NCBI RefSeq assembly: GCF_000621705.1 | Contig: NZ_JHXO01000006.1 | Coordinates: forward strand, 124,001-188,000 | Length of the DNA stretch: 64,000 nt | From: Prolixibacter bellariivorans ATCC BAA-1284 | GTDB lineage: Bacteria > Bacteroidota > Bacteroidia > Bacteroidales > Prolixibacteraceae | Direction of reading: 5' to 3' | Position numbers and translations under genes: made by a program | Notes under the pieces: generated by a model | Database searches by the model: none | What the model was told of the DNA's origin: nothing | What the model saw: the letters and a program-made list of their open reading frames with translations, nothing else | Shown here: positions 35,826 through 44,392 of the stretch, one piece after another | Layout: each line of letters starts with the position of its first letter | How positions within the stretch are numbered: position 1 is the stretch's first letter

Positions 35826-36950
35826 ATGAATGCTGAACACAATCCGAACCGGATTAACGAGCGTCTGGTGTCGTTGGATACTTTACGCGGATTTGACATG
35901 TTATGGATTACCGGTGGTGGAACGCTGGTTGTTTTTCTGGCGAAAGCCACCGATTGGGGCTGGCTGAATGTAGTAGCCGAACAAATGGAACATGTCCCGT
36001 GGTCCGGTTTCCATTTTTACGATCTCATCTTTCCTTTATTTATGTTCATTTCGGGGGTGGCAATACCCTATGCCATTACCGGAAAACTGGAAAAAGGTAC
36101 CCCAAAAAGAGAGTTAGTTAACAAGGTGACCAAGCGAATGCTCACGCTGGTTATTTTGGGCTTGCTGTACAACGGGGCATTTGAAAACGGTTTCAGTGAT
36201 TTACGCTATGCCAGTGTATTGGGACAGATTGGTCTGGCGTACTTTTTTGCGGCACTGATTGTGATGAATACCCCCCGTGTGCGTACTCGCTTGTTTTGGC
36301 TGGGAGGCATCTTGCTGGTGATTGCATTACTCCAGTTGGTCGTTCCGGTTCCGGGATTTGGTGCTGGTGAGATGACTAAAGTTGGTAGTATTAACTCATG
36401 GATTGATCAGCATTTCCTGCCGGGAAAATTGTACGGAGGTACATTCGACCCCGAAGGATTACTGTGTATTGTCTCTGCCTCTGCAGTTACCCTGATGGGC
36501 TCATTGGCCGGAACGATTTTGCGGGATGGAAAAGCAGCCAATAGCCGTAAAGCTGGTCTCCTGGTTATCACCGGTGCGGCACTAGTCATTGTTGCACTGT
36601 TGCTTTCTACCTTTTATCCCATTATCAAAGCCATGTGGACGGTTCCGTTTGACCTTCTAACAGCGGGTGTTAGTTTTCTTTTGCTGTCGTTGTTTTATTA
36701 CATCATTGATGTGAAGAAATGGCGAGGATGGGTTTTATTTTTTCAGGTTATTGGACTGAACTCTATCACGATTTACATGGTCGTCAGGATTTTTGGAATG
36801 AGCCTGGCGAACATTTCGAAATTCTTCCTCGGATGGCTTGCCAATCCGGCCGGCGATTTTGGTATGGTCATTTTGACTATCGGAGGAATTGCTTTTGAGT
36901 GGTTGTTGCTTTACTATTTGTATAAGAAGAAGATTTTCCTGCGGGTATAA
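35826..36950 (+). CDS. HGSNAT/DUF5009-like acyltransferase membrane protein
   Basis: The 374-residue polytopic protein has about 10 helices. The N-terminal stretch RLVSLDTLRGFDMLWITGGG with FHFYDLIFPLFMFISGVAIPYA is the signature of the heparan-alpha-glucosaminide N-acetyltransferase (DUF1624/DUF5009) family of Bacteroidota. The family relative acetylates terminal glucosamine through the membrane; the bacterial substrate is unknown. It is monocistronic with its own promoter and terminator, and no glycan-degradation genes are adjacent. Confidence 0.82.
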   Translation: MNAEHNPNRINERLVSLDTLRGFDMLWITGGGTLVVFLAKATDWGWLNVVAEQMEHVPWSGFHFYDLIFPLFMFISGVAIPYAITGKLEKGTPKRELVNKVTKRMLTLVILGLLYNGAFENGFSDLRYASVLGQIGLAYFFAALIVMNTPRVRTRLFWLGGILLVIALLQLVVPVPGFGAGEMTKVGSINSWIDQHFLPGKLYGGTFDPEGLLCIVSASAVTLMGSLAGTILRDGKAANSRKAGLLVITGAALVIVALLLSTFYPIIKAMWTVPFDLLTAGVSFLLLSLFYYIIDVKKWRGWVLFFQVIGLNSITIYMVVRIFGMSLANISKFFLGWLANPAGDFGMVILTIGGIAFEWLLLYYLYKKKIFLRV

Positions 36951-36973
36951 TTTATTTGCAGATTTAAGATATG

Positions 36974-37010
36974 AAAGGGGCTTTCCGTTTATTGGAGAAG
37001 TCCCTTTTTT
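36974..37010 (+). terminator. terminator after the acyltransferase-like gene
   Basis: Stem 36974-36986 with 36994-37007 (one G-T pair) is followed by T residues. Confidence 0.7.
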
Positions 37011-37076
37011 CTTTTCGATGAAATACGATTTAAGGATAATTACGCGAAGAAAGACAATGTTGCCATTGCTTTTTGG

Positions 37077-37084
37077 TAATTTTG
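37077..37084 (+). promoter_or_regulatory. -7 promoter element of panB
   Basis: TAATTTTG fits the Bacteroidota -7 box. No clear -33 TTTG is found at the usual distance. It places the transcript start near 37091, before ATG 37112. Confidence 0.45.
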
Positions 37085-37111
37085 TAAGCTACAAATCAAT
37101 CTTGAGTGCAC

Positions 37112-37927
37112 ATGTCAGTACATAAAGAAGTAAAACGGGTAACCACCCATGTTTTATCGGAAATGAAGTTGCGGGGAGAGAAGATTTCGATGCTTACCGC
37201 GTACGATTACAGTATGGGCAGGTTGGTGGATGAAGCCGGAATCGATGTGATTTTGGTGGGGGATTCGGCCTCCAATGTGATGGCCGGACATGAAACCACA
37301 TTGCCCATCACACTCGATCAGATGATTTACCACGGAAAATCGGTGGTGAAAGCGGTAAACCGGGCCCTGGTGGTTGTCGATTTGCCATTCGGCACCTATC
37401 AAGGCGATTCGAAGGAAGCGCTGATTTCCTCTATTCGCATCATGAAGGAAACACATGCCGATGCGGTAAAAATGGAAGGTGGAAAAGAAGTGATTCAGTC
37501 GGTTGAGCGCATTCTGTCCGCAGGTATTCCGGTAATGGGCCATTTGGGGTTAATGCCGCAATCGATTCATAAGTACGGAACGTATACCGTTAGGGCGAAG
37601 CAGGATGCCGAAGCTGAGAAACTAATTGAAGATGCTCGTTTGTTGGAAGAAGCCGGTTGTTTTGCAATCGTTTTGGAAAAAATTCCGGCATCCCTGGGTG
37701 AGCGAGTGGCGAAAGAATTGAAGATTCCGGTTATCGGAATTGGAGCCGGTGGCGGTGTTGACGGGCAGGTTTTGGTTATCCATGACATGTTGGGCATTAC
37801 ACAGGAATTTTCTCCTCGTTTTCTGCGACGTTATCACAATTTGGCAACTGAAATTAAGGGAGCTGTTGGAAATTACATTCAGGATGTAAAATCGCAGGAT
37901 TTCCCGAACGAAAAAGAACAATATTGA
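37112..37927 (+). CDS. panB: 3-methyl-2-oxobutanoate hydroxymethyltransferase
   Basis: The protein has 271 residues from ATG 37112 (GTG 37106 would add two). It transfers a hydroxymethyl group from methylene-THF to alpha-ketoisovalerate, giving ketopantoate for pantothenate and CoA synthesis. PanB motifs are [80 protein letters not shown] and [15 protein letters not shown]. Length is typical. No panC or panD is adjacent. It is followed after a terminator by the pseudouridine synthase. Confidence 0.97.
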   Translation: MSVHKEVKRVTTHVLSEMKLRGEKISMLTAYDYSMGRLVDEAGIDVILVGDSASNVMAGHETTLPITLDQMIYHGKSVVKAVNRALVVVDLPFGTYQGDSKEALISSIRIMKETHADAVKMEGGKEVIQSVERILSAGIPVMGHLGLMPQSIHKYGTYTVRAKQDAEAEKLIEDARLLEEAGCFAIVLEKIPASLGERVAKELKIPVIGIGAGGGVDGQVLVIHDMLGITQEFSPRFLRRYHNLATEIKGAVGNYIQDVKSQDFPNEKEQY

Positions 37928-37945
37928 TAAATTTAATTTGAGCAG

Positions 37946-37980
37946 AGGTCAGTGAGTGATTCATTGACCTTTGTTTTTTG
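37946..37980 (+). terminator. terminator between panB and the RluA-type gene
   Basis: A 9-bp stem (37946-37954 with 37962-37970, one wobble) is followed by TTGTTTTTTG. It overlaps a possible TTG start at 37971, which favours ATG 38001 for the next gene. Confidence 0.75.
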
Positions 37981-38000
37981 CCTTTTCACAATATTCAGGT

Positions 38001-38681
38001 ATGGAGGTTTTATACGAGGATAATCACATTATTGCAGTGAACAAACGGTGTGGCGACATTGTGCAGGGGGACAAAACCGGTGACCCGACACTGGGTGATG
38101 ATGTAAAGGATTATCTGAAGACGAAATACAATAAACCAGGTAATGTTTTTCTGGGAGTAACACATCGCCTCGACCGTCCAACCAGCGGGATTGTGCTCTT
38201 TGCGCGTACCTCCAAAGCACTGACTCGCCTGAATAAATTATTCAGCAATAAAGGTGAAATTCGGAAAACTTATTGGGCGGTAGTTGATAAGCGTCCGTTC
38301 AAAGAGACGGATACGTTGGAGCACTGGCTGGTCCGTTATCCCGAGAAGAATAAATCGATAGCTTACAGCAATCGTCGTGCTAATGGGAAAATTGCTACGC
38401 TGACCTACCGTTATCTGGCTTCCTCCGATCGTTTTCATTTGCTGGAAATAGAGCTGCATACGGGCCGTCATCATCAAATCAGAGCCCAACTGGCTGCCAT
38501 CGGTCTGCATATCAAAGGCGATTTGAAATACGGTTTCCCCCGTTCAAATAAAGATGCCGGGATTCATTTGCATGCCCGTAGCATAGAATTTACTCATCCC
38601 GTAAGCCAGGAAAAAATATCAATAACAGCGCCCACTCCCCGTGACGCTGTTTGGGATCATTTCTCACAAATGAAATTGTAG
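38001..38681 (+). CDS. RluA-family RNA pseudouridine synthase
   Basis: The protein has 226 residues from ATG 38001. It isomerises specific uridines in rRNA or tRNA to pseudouridine. The catalytic Asp lies in THRLDRPTSGIVLFARTSKAL. The family stretches IIAVNKRCGDIVQGD near the N-terminus and HQIRAQLAAIGLHIKGDLKYG near the C-terminus are also present. There is no S4 domain, so it resembles the short RluA/RluC-type enzymes. Its target site is unknown. It ends 3 bp from the end of the convergent cytidine deaminase gene. Confidence 0.92.
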   Translation: MEVLYEDNHIIAVNKRCGDIVQGDKTGDPTLGDDVKDYLKTKYNKPGNVFLGVTHRLDRPTSGIVLFARTSKALTRLNKLFSNKGEIRKTYWAVVDKRPFKETDTLEHWLVRYPEKNKSIAYSNRRANGKIATLTYRYLASSDRFHLLEIELHTGRHHQIRAQLAAIGLHIKGDLKYGFPRSNKDAGIHLHARSIEFTHPVSQEKISITAPTPRDAVWDHFSQMKL

Positions 38682-38684
38682 CGA

Positions 38685-39167
38685 TTAATCCAGCGCTTCT
38701 TTCCGGAATCTCAGTGGTAACAAATTGTCTATTCCGTCGAGCACTTCAATTCGGTCGTGTCCGTCGAGAATAATGCGGATAGGTTTTTCAAACCGGTCCT
38801 CAAACTCAGCCATTACCTGACGGCAACTTCCGCATGGTTTGACGGTGTTGTCAACCAAGAGTTCCTGTTTCAGTGCCGATACAGCTATCATGCTAACGGG
38901 AACATTCGGGAACTGAGCACTGGCATAAAAGAGTGCGGTCCGTTCGGCACACAATCCGGACGGATAGGCTGCATTCTCCTGGTTATTTCCGGTAATGGTT
39001 TGGCCGTTTTCCAACAAAACAGCAGAACCAACTTTAAAACCGGAATACGGCGAATAGGCGTCTTTGGCGGCTTCGCGAGCTTTTTGTAAAAGTTTTTGTT
39101 CGGTAACCGGCAATTCGTCGATGCCGGAATATTCGGTCAGTGCAATTCTGAAAACTATCTCTTTCAC
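38685..39167 (-). CDS. cdd: Cytidine deaminase
   Basis: The 160-residue zinc enzyme hydrolyses cytidine and deoxycytidine to uridine forms in pyrimidine salvage. The catalytic motif GLCAERTALFYA supplies a zinc Cys and the Glu, and PCGSCRQVM supplies the other two cysteines, the homotetrameric CDA pattern. YSPYSGFKVGSAV is also typical. The start is GTG 39167, the only codon that keeps the usual length. It converges with the pseudouridine synthase gene with a 3-bp gap and no visible terminator between them. Confidence 0.94.
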   Translation of the reverse strand: MKEIVFRIALTEYSGIDELPVTEQKLLQKAREAAKDAYSPYSGFKVGSAVLLENGQTITGNNQENAAYPSGLCAERTALFYASAQFPNVPVSMIAVSALKQELLVDNTVKPCGSCRQVMAEFEDRFEKPIRIILDGHDRIEVLDGIDNLLPLRFRKEALD

Positions 39168-39321
39168 GAAAAAAAATTATGCTGGTAACCTAAACCGGAA
39201 ATTGTTCCTTTTATATAAGCGTTAAATACAGAAACTCCGGCAATGTGATACCATGTTTGGTTCAAATTTACAATTTCTGAGCGAAAGCTGTCATTCTCCT
39301 GCTGTGGAACCTCTTTTTTTT

Positions 39322-39329
39322 TATTTTTG
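39322..39329 (+). promoter_or_regulatory. -7 promoter element of the glucosaminidase gene
   Basis: TATTTTTG fits the -7 box and lies 17 bp before ATG 39346, supporting that start over the far-upstream in-frame ATG at 39253. Confidence 0.4.
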
Positions 39330-39345
39330 GGATAAAATCGAAAAT

Positions 39346-40344
39346 ATGAGACCCCAGATACGCTCCTTGTTTATTTCTTTTATCGTACTGTTGTCCAGTT
39401 TTACGGCTAAGGGTGACGAAGCTCGCCGAATGACCCGGCAACAATATATTAATCGTTATGCCAAAGTTGCTATCGCAGAAATGAATCAGTTTCATATCCC
39501 CGCGAGCATCACTATGGCGCAGGGGTGTCTTGAATCGGGAGACGGAAATTCTTCTTTAGCGCGTGATGCAAACAATCACTTCGGCATAAAATGCAATAAC
39601 GGTTGGACCGGGAAAAGTGTGAGGCATGATGATGATTCGAGGAGGGAGTGCTTTAGAAAATACAAATCGGCCTGGGAATCTTATCGCGATCATTCGCTTT
39701 TTCTTCGGAACAATGTACGGTATGCGGCATTATTCAAACTGAAAATTACCGATTACAAAGGATGGGCAAGAGGCTTGAAGAAGGCAGGCTATGCAACCGA
39801 TCCGCGTTATCCTGAGCGATTGATCCGAATCATCGAACAGTACCAGCTTTATGATTTAGATAAAAATTACGATGCGACCAAAGAAGCTGTAGCAACATCC
39901 GGAAAAGAGCAGCCTGATTACAGCGAGCAGCCATCAGGCAAGGAGGACAACCGTATCGATCACTTTTCCATAGATATTTCAGATAGCCAATCGGTGGTTG
40001 AGCGCAACGGCACTAAATCGATTCGAGCTCGTAAAGGTGACACATATGAAGAGCTGGCTGCAGAATATGGTTTGAAAGATTGGGAAATTTTCAACTATAA
40101 CGATACGGAAAAAGGGCACGAACCTGCCGAGTCATCCATTGTCTATCTTGAAATGAAACCAAGTCGTGCAGCCAGCGGAAATAATTATCATATAGCACTG
40201 GCTGGTGAAACCATGTGGCAGATTTCGCAGCAATATGGCATCCGCCTGAAATCGCTGTACCGCAAAAACCGGATGAAACAAGGCGATGAACCGAAGCCAG
40301 GACAACAAATCTGGTTGAGGAAGAAAAAGCCGAGGAAGCGTTAA
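39346..40344 (+). CDS. Exported N-acetylglucosaminidase with two LysM domains
   Basis: The protein has 332 residues from ATG 39346, which starts a signal peptide (RSLFISFIVLLSSFTAKG). The mannosyl-glycoprotein endo-beta-N-acetylglucosaminidase domain follows (about residues 35-165; PASITMAQGCLESGDGNSSLA with the catalytic Glu, then NHFGIKCNNGW). A linker and two LysM-type modules (about 240-285 and 290-330) complete it. The enzyme cuts peptidoglycan glycan strands in the periplasm; LysM anchors it to the wall. An upstream ATG at 39253 adds a non-signal leader and is rejected. Confidence 0.9.
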   Translation: MRPQIRSLFISFIVLLSSFTAKGDEARRMTRQQYINRYAKVAIAEMNQFHIPASITMAQGCLESGDGNSSLARDANNHFGIKCNNGWTGKSVRHDDDSRRECFRKYKSAWESYRDHSLFLRNNVRYAALFKLKITDYKGWARGLKKAGYATDPRYPERLIRIIEQYQLYDLDKNYDATKEAVATSGKEQPDYSEQPSGKEDNRIDHFSIDISDSQSVVERNGTKSIRARKGDTYEELAAEYGLKDWEIFNYNDTEKGHEPAESSIVYLEMKPSRAASGNNYHIALAGETMWQISQQYGIRLKSLYRKNRMKQGDEPKPGQQIWLRKKKPRKR

Positions 40345-40353
40345 TGGCCGCCC

Positions 40354-41328
40354 TTAGATGGCATGGAACTGCTCGGCATTTTGAAAGCCACGCAGAAAAT
40401 CTGCTATATTCATGCGTTTTTTTCCGGCCATTTGTAATTCAGTAATGCTTACAAAACCATCCTGGCAGGCAATTTTTAATTCCTTCCGATTTGGGACGAT
40501 AACCGTACCGGGAGTTGCAACATCGTCGTGTTTTTCAAAACGCGCACGATAAATTTTGATAGGGATTTCCTTCTCTCCGTCATTTTCCCGGAAAACGGTC
40601 CATGAAGCCGGATAAGGGCTGAGTCCCCGGATGAGATTGTGAATTTGTGTTCCGGGCTTACTCCAGTCGATACGGCAATCGTCTTTAAAGATTTTTGGTG
40701 CTGGTTTTACAGCTGCTCCGCGTGCAATAAGGACATCCTGAGCAATACCTTTGGCTGTTCCCTCTGCTAAAGCATCAACGGTTCTCATGACTAGCTGGGC
40801 ACCTACTTCCATTAGTTTATCGTGTAGGTCACCTACCGTCTCATCAGGGCCGATGGGAACTTTTTCCTGAAAAAGAATATTTCCGGTATCAATTTCGTGT
40901 TTGAGCAAGAAGGTGGAAACTCCGCTTTCCGTTTCGCCGTTAATAACCGCCCAGTTTAACGGAGCGGCTCCCCGATATTGAGGTAACAGGGATGCGTGAA
41001 GGTTAAAGGTGCCCATGGAAGGCATACCCCATACGATCTCGGGAAGCATACGGAAAGCAACTATTACCTGCAAATCTGCATTCAAGGACTTAAGTTCGTC
41101 AATAAAAACCGGGTCCTTCAGTTTTTCGGGTTGCAATACCGGTATATTTTGAGACATACTGTACTGCTTTACCGCGGACATATGCATTTTTTGTCCCCGG
41201 CCCGAAGGCTTATCCGGCGTGGTGACAACACCAACCACATTGTAACCGTTTTCTATAAGTGCTTTTAAACTCTCAACGGCAAAATCGGGTGTGCCCATAA
41301 AAACAATACGAATGTCTTTACCTTGCAT
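40354..41328 (-). CDS. fmt: Methionyl-tRNA formyltransferase
   Basis: The 324-residue enzyme formylates initiator Met-tRNA with 10-formyl-THF. It starts IRIVFMGTPDFAVESLKAL and has the catalytic FNLHASLLPQYRGAAPLNWAVINGE with the Asn/His pair, plus HEIDTGNILFQEKVPI and the tRNA-binding C-terminal beta domain. Length is standard. Usually paired with def; no peptide deformylase gene is adjacent here. It is downstream of the DUF5522 gene by 56 bp and likely cotranscribed with it. Confidence 0.97.
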   Translation of the reverse strand: MQGKDIRIVFMGTPDFAVESLKALIENGYNVVGVVTTPDKPSGRGQKMHMSAVKQYSMSQNIPVLQPEKLKDPVFIDELKSLNADLQVIVAFRMLPEIVWGMPSMGTFNLHASLLPQYRGAAPLNWAVINGETESGVSTFLLKHEIDTGNILFQEKVPIGPDETVGDLHDKLMEVGAQLVMRTVDALAEGTAKGIAQDVLIARGAAVKPAPKIFKDDCRIDWSKPGTQIHNLIRGLSPYPASWTVFRENDGEKEIPIKIYRARFEKHDDVATPGTVIVPNRKELKIACQDGFVSITELQMAGKKRMNIADFLRGFQNAEQFHAI

Positions 41329-41384
41329 AATCTTCAGTTTGTATTTTGTTATTATTTGACTCTTTTTCAGGACCGAAAATGAGT

Positions 41385-41573
41385 CTATTCCCTTAAATTA
41401 CGATTTCCTTTTTGAGCTTTTGGAAAATAAGGACAATGTCTGCATCCGTTACCACAGCAGTAGCCACGTTGTTTCAGGTATTTTTCCGTCATTACCCGGT
41501 AACCTTCTTTAGTTAGATAGTAATCTTCACCGTCCTGTAAATTGTCACTGTATTCTATGTCATCCCACATCAT
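41385..41573 (-). CDS. DUF5522 zinc-finger-like small protein
   Basis: The 62-residue protein has the family core EDYYLTKEGYRVMTEKYLKQRGYCCGNGCRHCPY. Four cysteines (CC..C..C) and one His look like a zinc-binding knuckle. Function is unknown; it is a conserved small Bacteroidota protein. It sits 56 bp before fmt on the same strand and just downstream of a strong terminator, so it probably heads a two-gene unit. The second ATG (one codon in) could also be the start. Confidence 0.8.
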   Translation of the reverse strand: MMWDDIEYSDNLQDGEDYYLTKEGYRVMTEKYLKQRGYCCGNGCRHCPYFPKAQKGNRNLRE

Positions 41574-41596
41574 ATCACTTCAAAAGAATGCAAAAA

Positions 41597-41639
41597 AAGG
41601 TTTCCCTGAAAGATGGAAGAAAATTTTCAGGGAAACCTT
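41597..41639 (-). terminator. strong terminator ending the candidate small RNA
   Basis: A perfect 15-bp stem (41597-41611 with 41625-41639) with a 13-nt loop is followed on the minus strand by TTTTTTT. It lies 250 bp beyond the ribBA terminator, so it needs its own upstream transcription start. Confidence 0.85.
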
Positions 41640-41722
41640 AAAAACAGAAAAATTAGGTCTAAACCAAAACTAAACCTAAACCAACCTAAATCCTCACTAA
41701 TAAAGTTACCCCAATTATTTTC
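41597..41722 (-). ncRNA. candidate orphan small RNA, about 125 nt
   Basis: A near-consensus promoter (41729-41759) is followed 125 nt later by a strong hairpin terminator with a U-run, with no open frame between. The transcript would be G/U-rich in its 5' half (GGUUUAGGUUUAG-type repeats) and end in a 15-bp hairpin. The stretch complementary to 41661-41676 could pair with 15 nt of the leader of the CotH-like gene (27349-27363). Existence and function are inferred. It is not a family I recognise. Confidence 0.45.
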
Positions 41723-41728
41723 CCTTGT

Positions 41729-41759
41729 CAAATATTAGATGGAACAAATAACTGTCAAA
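41729..41759 (-). promoter_or_regulatory. candidate promoter of the small RNA
   Basis: On the minus strand, TTTG (41756-41759), an exact 19-bp spacer and AATATTTG (41729-41736) differ from the -33/-7 consensus at one base. The predicted start is near 41722. Confidence 0.5.
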
Positions 41760-41858
41760 AGATACGCTGGGCATCCCATTCGTCCCTGTTTTGTCAATTT
41801 TCAATAATATGTTTATAAAAAACAGAAATAAGTGGGAGAAAGAATCCAAATGAGATAA

Positions 41859-41881
41859 AAAAGGAGGCTTAACCTCCTTTT
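41859..41881 (-). terminator. terminator after ribBA
   Basis: Stem AAAAGGAGG/CCTCCTTTT (41859-41867 with 41873-41881) with a 5-nt loop and a minus-strand T-run, nine bases after the ribBA stop. Confidence 0.85.
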
Positions 41882-41889
41882 ACATATTG

Positions 41890-43128
41890 TTATTCTTTTG
41901 TATGATCACCGTAATTGAAACGCTCCAGAGAATGTCCCATCCGGTCCCGTTTGGTTTTCATGTAAAACTCGTTAAACTGATTCGGTTTTACTTCAATCGG
42001 GACGGTTTCCACAACTTTTAATCCATAGCCTTCTAATCCGACACGTTTTACCGGATTATTGGTCATCAACCGCATTTTTTCGATGCCCAGGCTGCGAATG
42101 ATTTGCGCGCCTACACCGTAATCGCGTTCATCCGGATCGAAGCCCAAATGAACATTGGCATCAACGGTATCGAGGCCTTCTTCCTGCAATTTGTAGGCTT
42201 TGATTTTATTCATCAGGCCAATGCCGCGGCCTTCTTGTTGAATGTATACAATGGCTCCCTGACCTTCCTTTTCGATTAGCTCCATTGACTTATGCAGCTG
42301 ATCGCCGCATTCGCAACGAAGCGAGCCGAAAATGTCACCGGTGGCACAAGAAGAATGTACCCGCACCATAACCGGTTCTCCGGGTTTCCACTTTCCTTTT
42401 AGTAAGGCCATATGTTCCACTCCGTTTGATTTCTGCCGGAACGGAATAAGTCTGAAATCGCCAAATGCCGTGGGCAAATGTACTTCTTCACCCCGCTCGA
42501 TAAGACTCTCGGTTTGAATTCGGTAGGCAATCAGGTCTGCAATGCTGATGATCTTTAGACCAAACTTTGCCGCAATTTTCATTAACTGCGGAAGACGTGC
42601 CATAGTGCCATCTTGGTTCATGATTTCGACCAAGACACCGGCCGGTTGTAATCCTGCCATCCAAGCCAGGTCAACAGCCGCTTCGGTATGTCCCGAACGG
42701 CGCAAAACACCGCGGTTTTTCGCTTTCAGCGGAAAAATGTGTCCGGGACGCCCCAAATCTTCGGGACGGGTCTTCGAATCGGCCAACAAACGAATGGTTA
42801 CTGCCCGGTCGTGAGCTGAAATTCCGGTTGTAACCCCCGGGACTACAGCATCAACTGATACGGTAAAGGGAGTTTCGTGCAGAGACGTATTTTTCCCTAC
42901 CATCATCTCCAGTTCCAGCTCGTTACAACGCTCTTCAGTAATAGGAGCGCAAATAAGTCCTCGTCCCTCTGTGGCCATGAAATTGACCATTTCAGGGGTT
43001 ATTTTTTCTGCGGCAGCAATAAAGTCACCTTCATTTTCACGGTCTTCATCGTCCACAACAATCACCAATTTCCCGTCACGGATATCGTGTATTGCTTCGT
43101 CGATGGTATTGAGTTTAAAGTCTGTCAT
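41890..43128 (-). CDS. ribBA: Bifunctional RibBA riboflavin synthesis enzyme
   Basis: The protein has 412 residues from ATG 43128 ([13 protein letters not shown]); a longer upstream frame would run into the preceding glycosyltransferase gene. The N-terminal DHBP synthase domain ([18 protein letters not shown]) makes the 4-carbon unit from ribulose-5-phosphate. The C-terminal GTP cyclohydrolase II domain has its zinc cysteines ([21 protein letters not shown]) and [11 protein letters not shown]. Both active sites look intact. It is last in a minus-strand operon after GT2, GT4 and lptF/G-like genes; that grouping is probably positional rather than functional. Confidence 0.95.
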   Translation of the reverse strand: MTDFKLNTIDEAIHDIRDGKLVIVVDDEDRENEGDFIAAAEKITPEMVNFMATEGRGLICAPITEERCNELELEMMVGKNTSLHETPFTVSVDAVVPGVTTGISAHDRAVTIRLLADSKTRPEDLGRPGHIFPLKAKNRGVLRRSGHTEAAVDLAWMAGLQPAGVLVEIMNQDGTMARLPQLMKIAAKFGLKIISIADLIAYRIQTESLIERGEEVHLPTAFGDFRLIPFRQKSNGVEHMALLKGKWKPGEPVMVRVHSSCATGDIFGSLRCECGDQLHKSMELIEKEGQGAIVYIQQEGRGIGLMNKIKAYKLQEEGLDTVDANVHLGFDPDERDYGVGAQIIRSLGIEKMRLMTNNPVKRVGLEGYGLKVVETVPIEVKPNQFNEFYMKTKRDRMGHSLERFNYGDHTKE

Positions 43129-43171
43129 TTTTTTATTTTTTCGAAAGCCAGAAATACTTTCGAGCGCAAAA

Positions 43172-44392
43172 TTAAGAAAATCCTTCGTGGAATGAGTCTG
43201 AACGTTGTGCCTTTTCCCATAATACCGTTTGCGTACCGAATAAATGCCTGACAAAACCGGGAAAATAGGCGAAGTTCATTAGTGTGAAATAATAAGGAGC
43301 GAAGAACCAACCTGACTGAATATTTCTTCGTTGCAGCAGATATCCGAAGAGAGCGAATAAGTAAAAAAGTAGTTGCAAAACTGTCGCTACCTGGTAAACG
43401 GTAAGCCCGGGAACGGATGTGGGAAATGACAGGTAAATTCCCGAAAGTAAGAGAATGGGGAGTGAGAGTGGTGCCAGTGTCCAGCGAAGAACTTTATGAG
43501 AAAAGTACTGGAAAGAGAGTCTGCCATACCTGAATGGATTTAAAAGTTCCGGTAATCTGGCAATGGCCTGAAAAGCTCCAGCAGCGATTCTGACTTTGCG
43601 TTTCATTTCTTCCCGCGCATCGGAGGATGCAAACTCGGTAGCCTGAGCATCTGCCGCGTATGCAATCCGGTAACCCTTCATGGTAATTCGCATGGATAGA
43701 ATGAAATCATCCAGCAAAGTATCTTCTTCGAGCTCAGAATAAAGCTCAGTTCTGATGGCAAAAATTTCGCCGGCAGCACCAATCGTACTGTAAAACCGGC
43801 TGTCTAGTTTCTTTAGCCACGATTCAATTCGCCAGTACAAGCCTTCTCCGGATGCAACCGGTGTTGAGGAGTTATCGTTTGCAATTCTTTTTTCGCCGGC
43901 AACACAACCAACTTTTGGGTGACGGAACTCACGGACAATGGCCCGAATGGTTCCTTTAGATAAAAGGGTATTGCTGTCGGTAAATACAACGATGGGAGCC
44001 TTGACAAATGCAATTCCCCTGTTGAGCGCATGCGCTTTTCCCTTGCGCTCGGGTTGGTGAAATACTTCTACTTGCGGATAGGTAGCTGCGATGTCAGGCG
44101 TATCATCTGTCGAGCCATCTGTAACCCAAATCAACTGTAGCTTTTCTTTGGGATAATCAAGGGCCAGGGAGTTTTCGACTTTTTGTCTTACGTGAGCACT
44201 CTCATTATAAGCTGTGACAAAAAGACAGACTTTCGGCTCCGGAGAATCGCTCTCTGAATATGAAGGTTTTTCTTTCCTCCTGAATAATTGTTGGATTTTC
44301 AGAATTACCCAAAGGAAAATACCATATCCGCCAAATGAATAGAGAATAATGAATGCACAGATCCAGAATACGGGAACGGCGACATCAGACAT
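43172..44392 (-). CDS. Membrane family 2 glycosyltransferase
   Basis: The protein has 406 residues from ATG 44392, overlapping the GT4 stop by 8 bp. One N-terminal helix precedes a GT-A domain ([67 protein letters not shown]). Three or more C-terminal helices follow ([26 protein letters not shown]). This resembles processive membrane synthases of the poly-N-acetylglucosamine/hyaluronan type; the canonical Q-x-x-R-W is not obvious. It adds sugars to an unknown polymer or lipid. Longer starts (44437) extend into GT4. Confidence 0.85.
   Translation of the reverse strand: MSDVAVPVFWICAFIILYSFGGYGIFLWVILKIQQLFRRKEKPSYSESDSPEPKVCLFVTAYNESAHVRQKVENSLALDYPKEKLQLIWVTDGSTDDTPDIAATYPQVEVFHQPERKGKAHALNRGIAFVKAPIVVFTDSNTLLSKGTIRAIVREFRHPKVGCVAGEKRIANDNSSTPVASGEGLYWRIESWLKKLDSRFYSTIGAAGEIFAIRTELYSELEEDTLLDDFILSMRITMKGYRIAYAADAQATEFASSDAREEMKRKVRIAAGAFQAIARLPELLNPFRYGRLSFQYFSHKVLRWTLAPLSLPILLLSGIYLSFPTSVPGLTVYQVATVLQLLFYLFALFGYLLQRRNIQSGWFFAPYYFTLMNFAYFPGFVRHLFGTQTVLWEKAQRSDSFHEGFS

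Noticed and set aside
43129-43254. Upstream extension of the ribBA frame
   Set aside because: It overlaps the end of the glycosyltransferase gene; RibB proteins begin near MTDFKLN, at ATG 43128.
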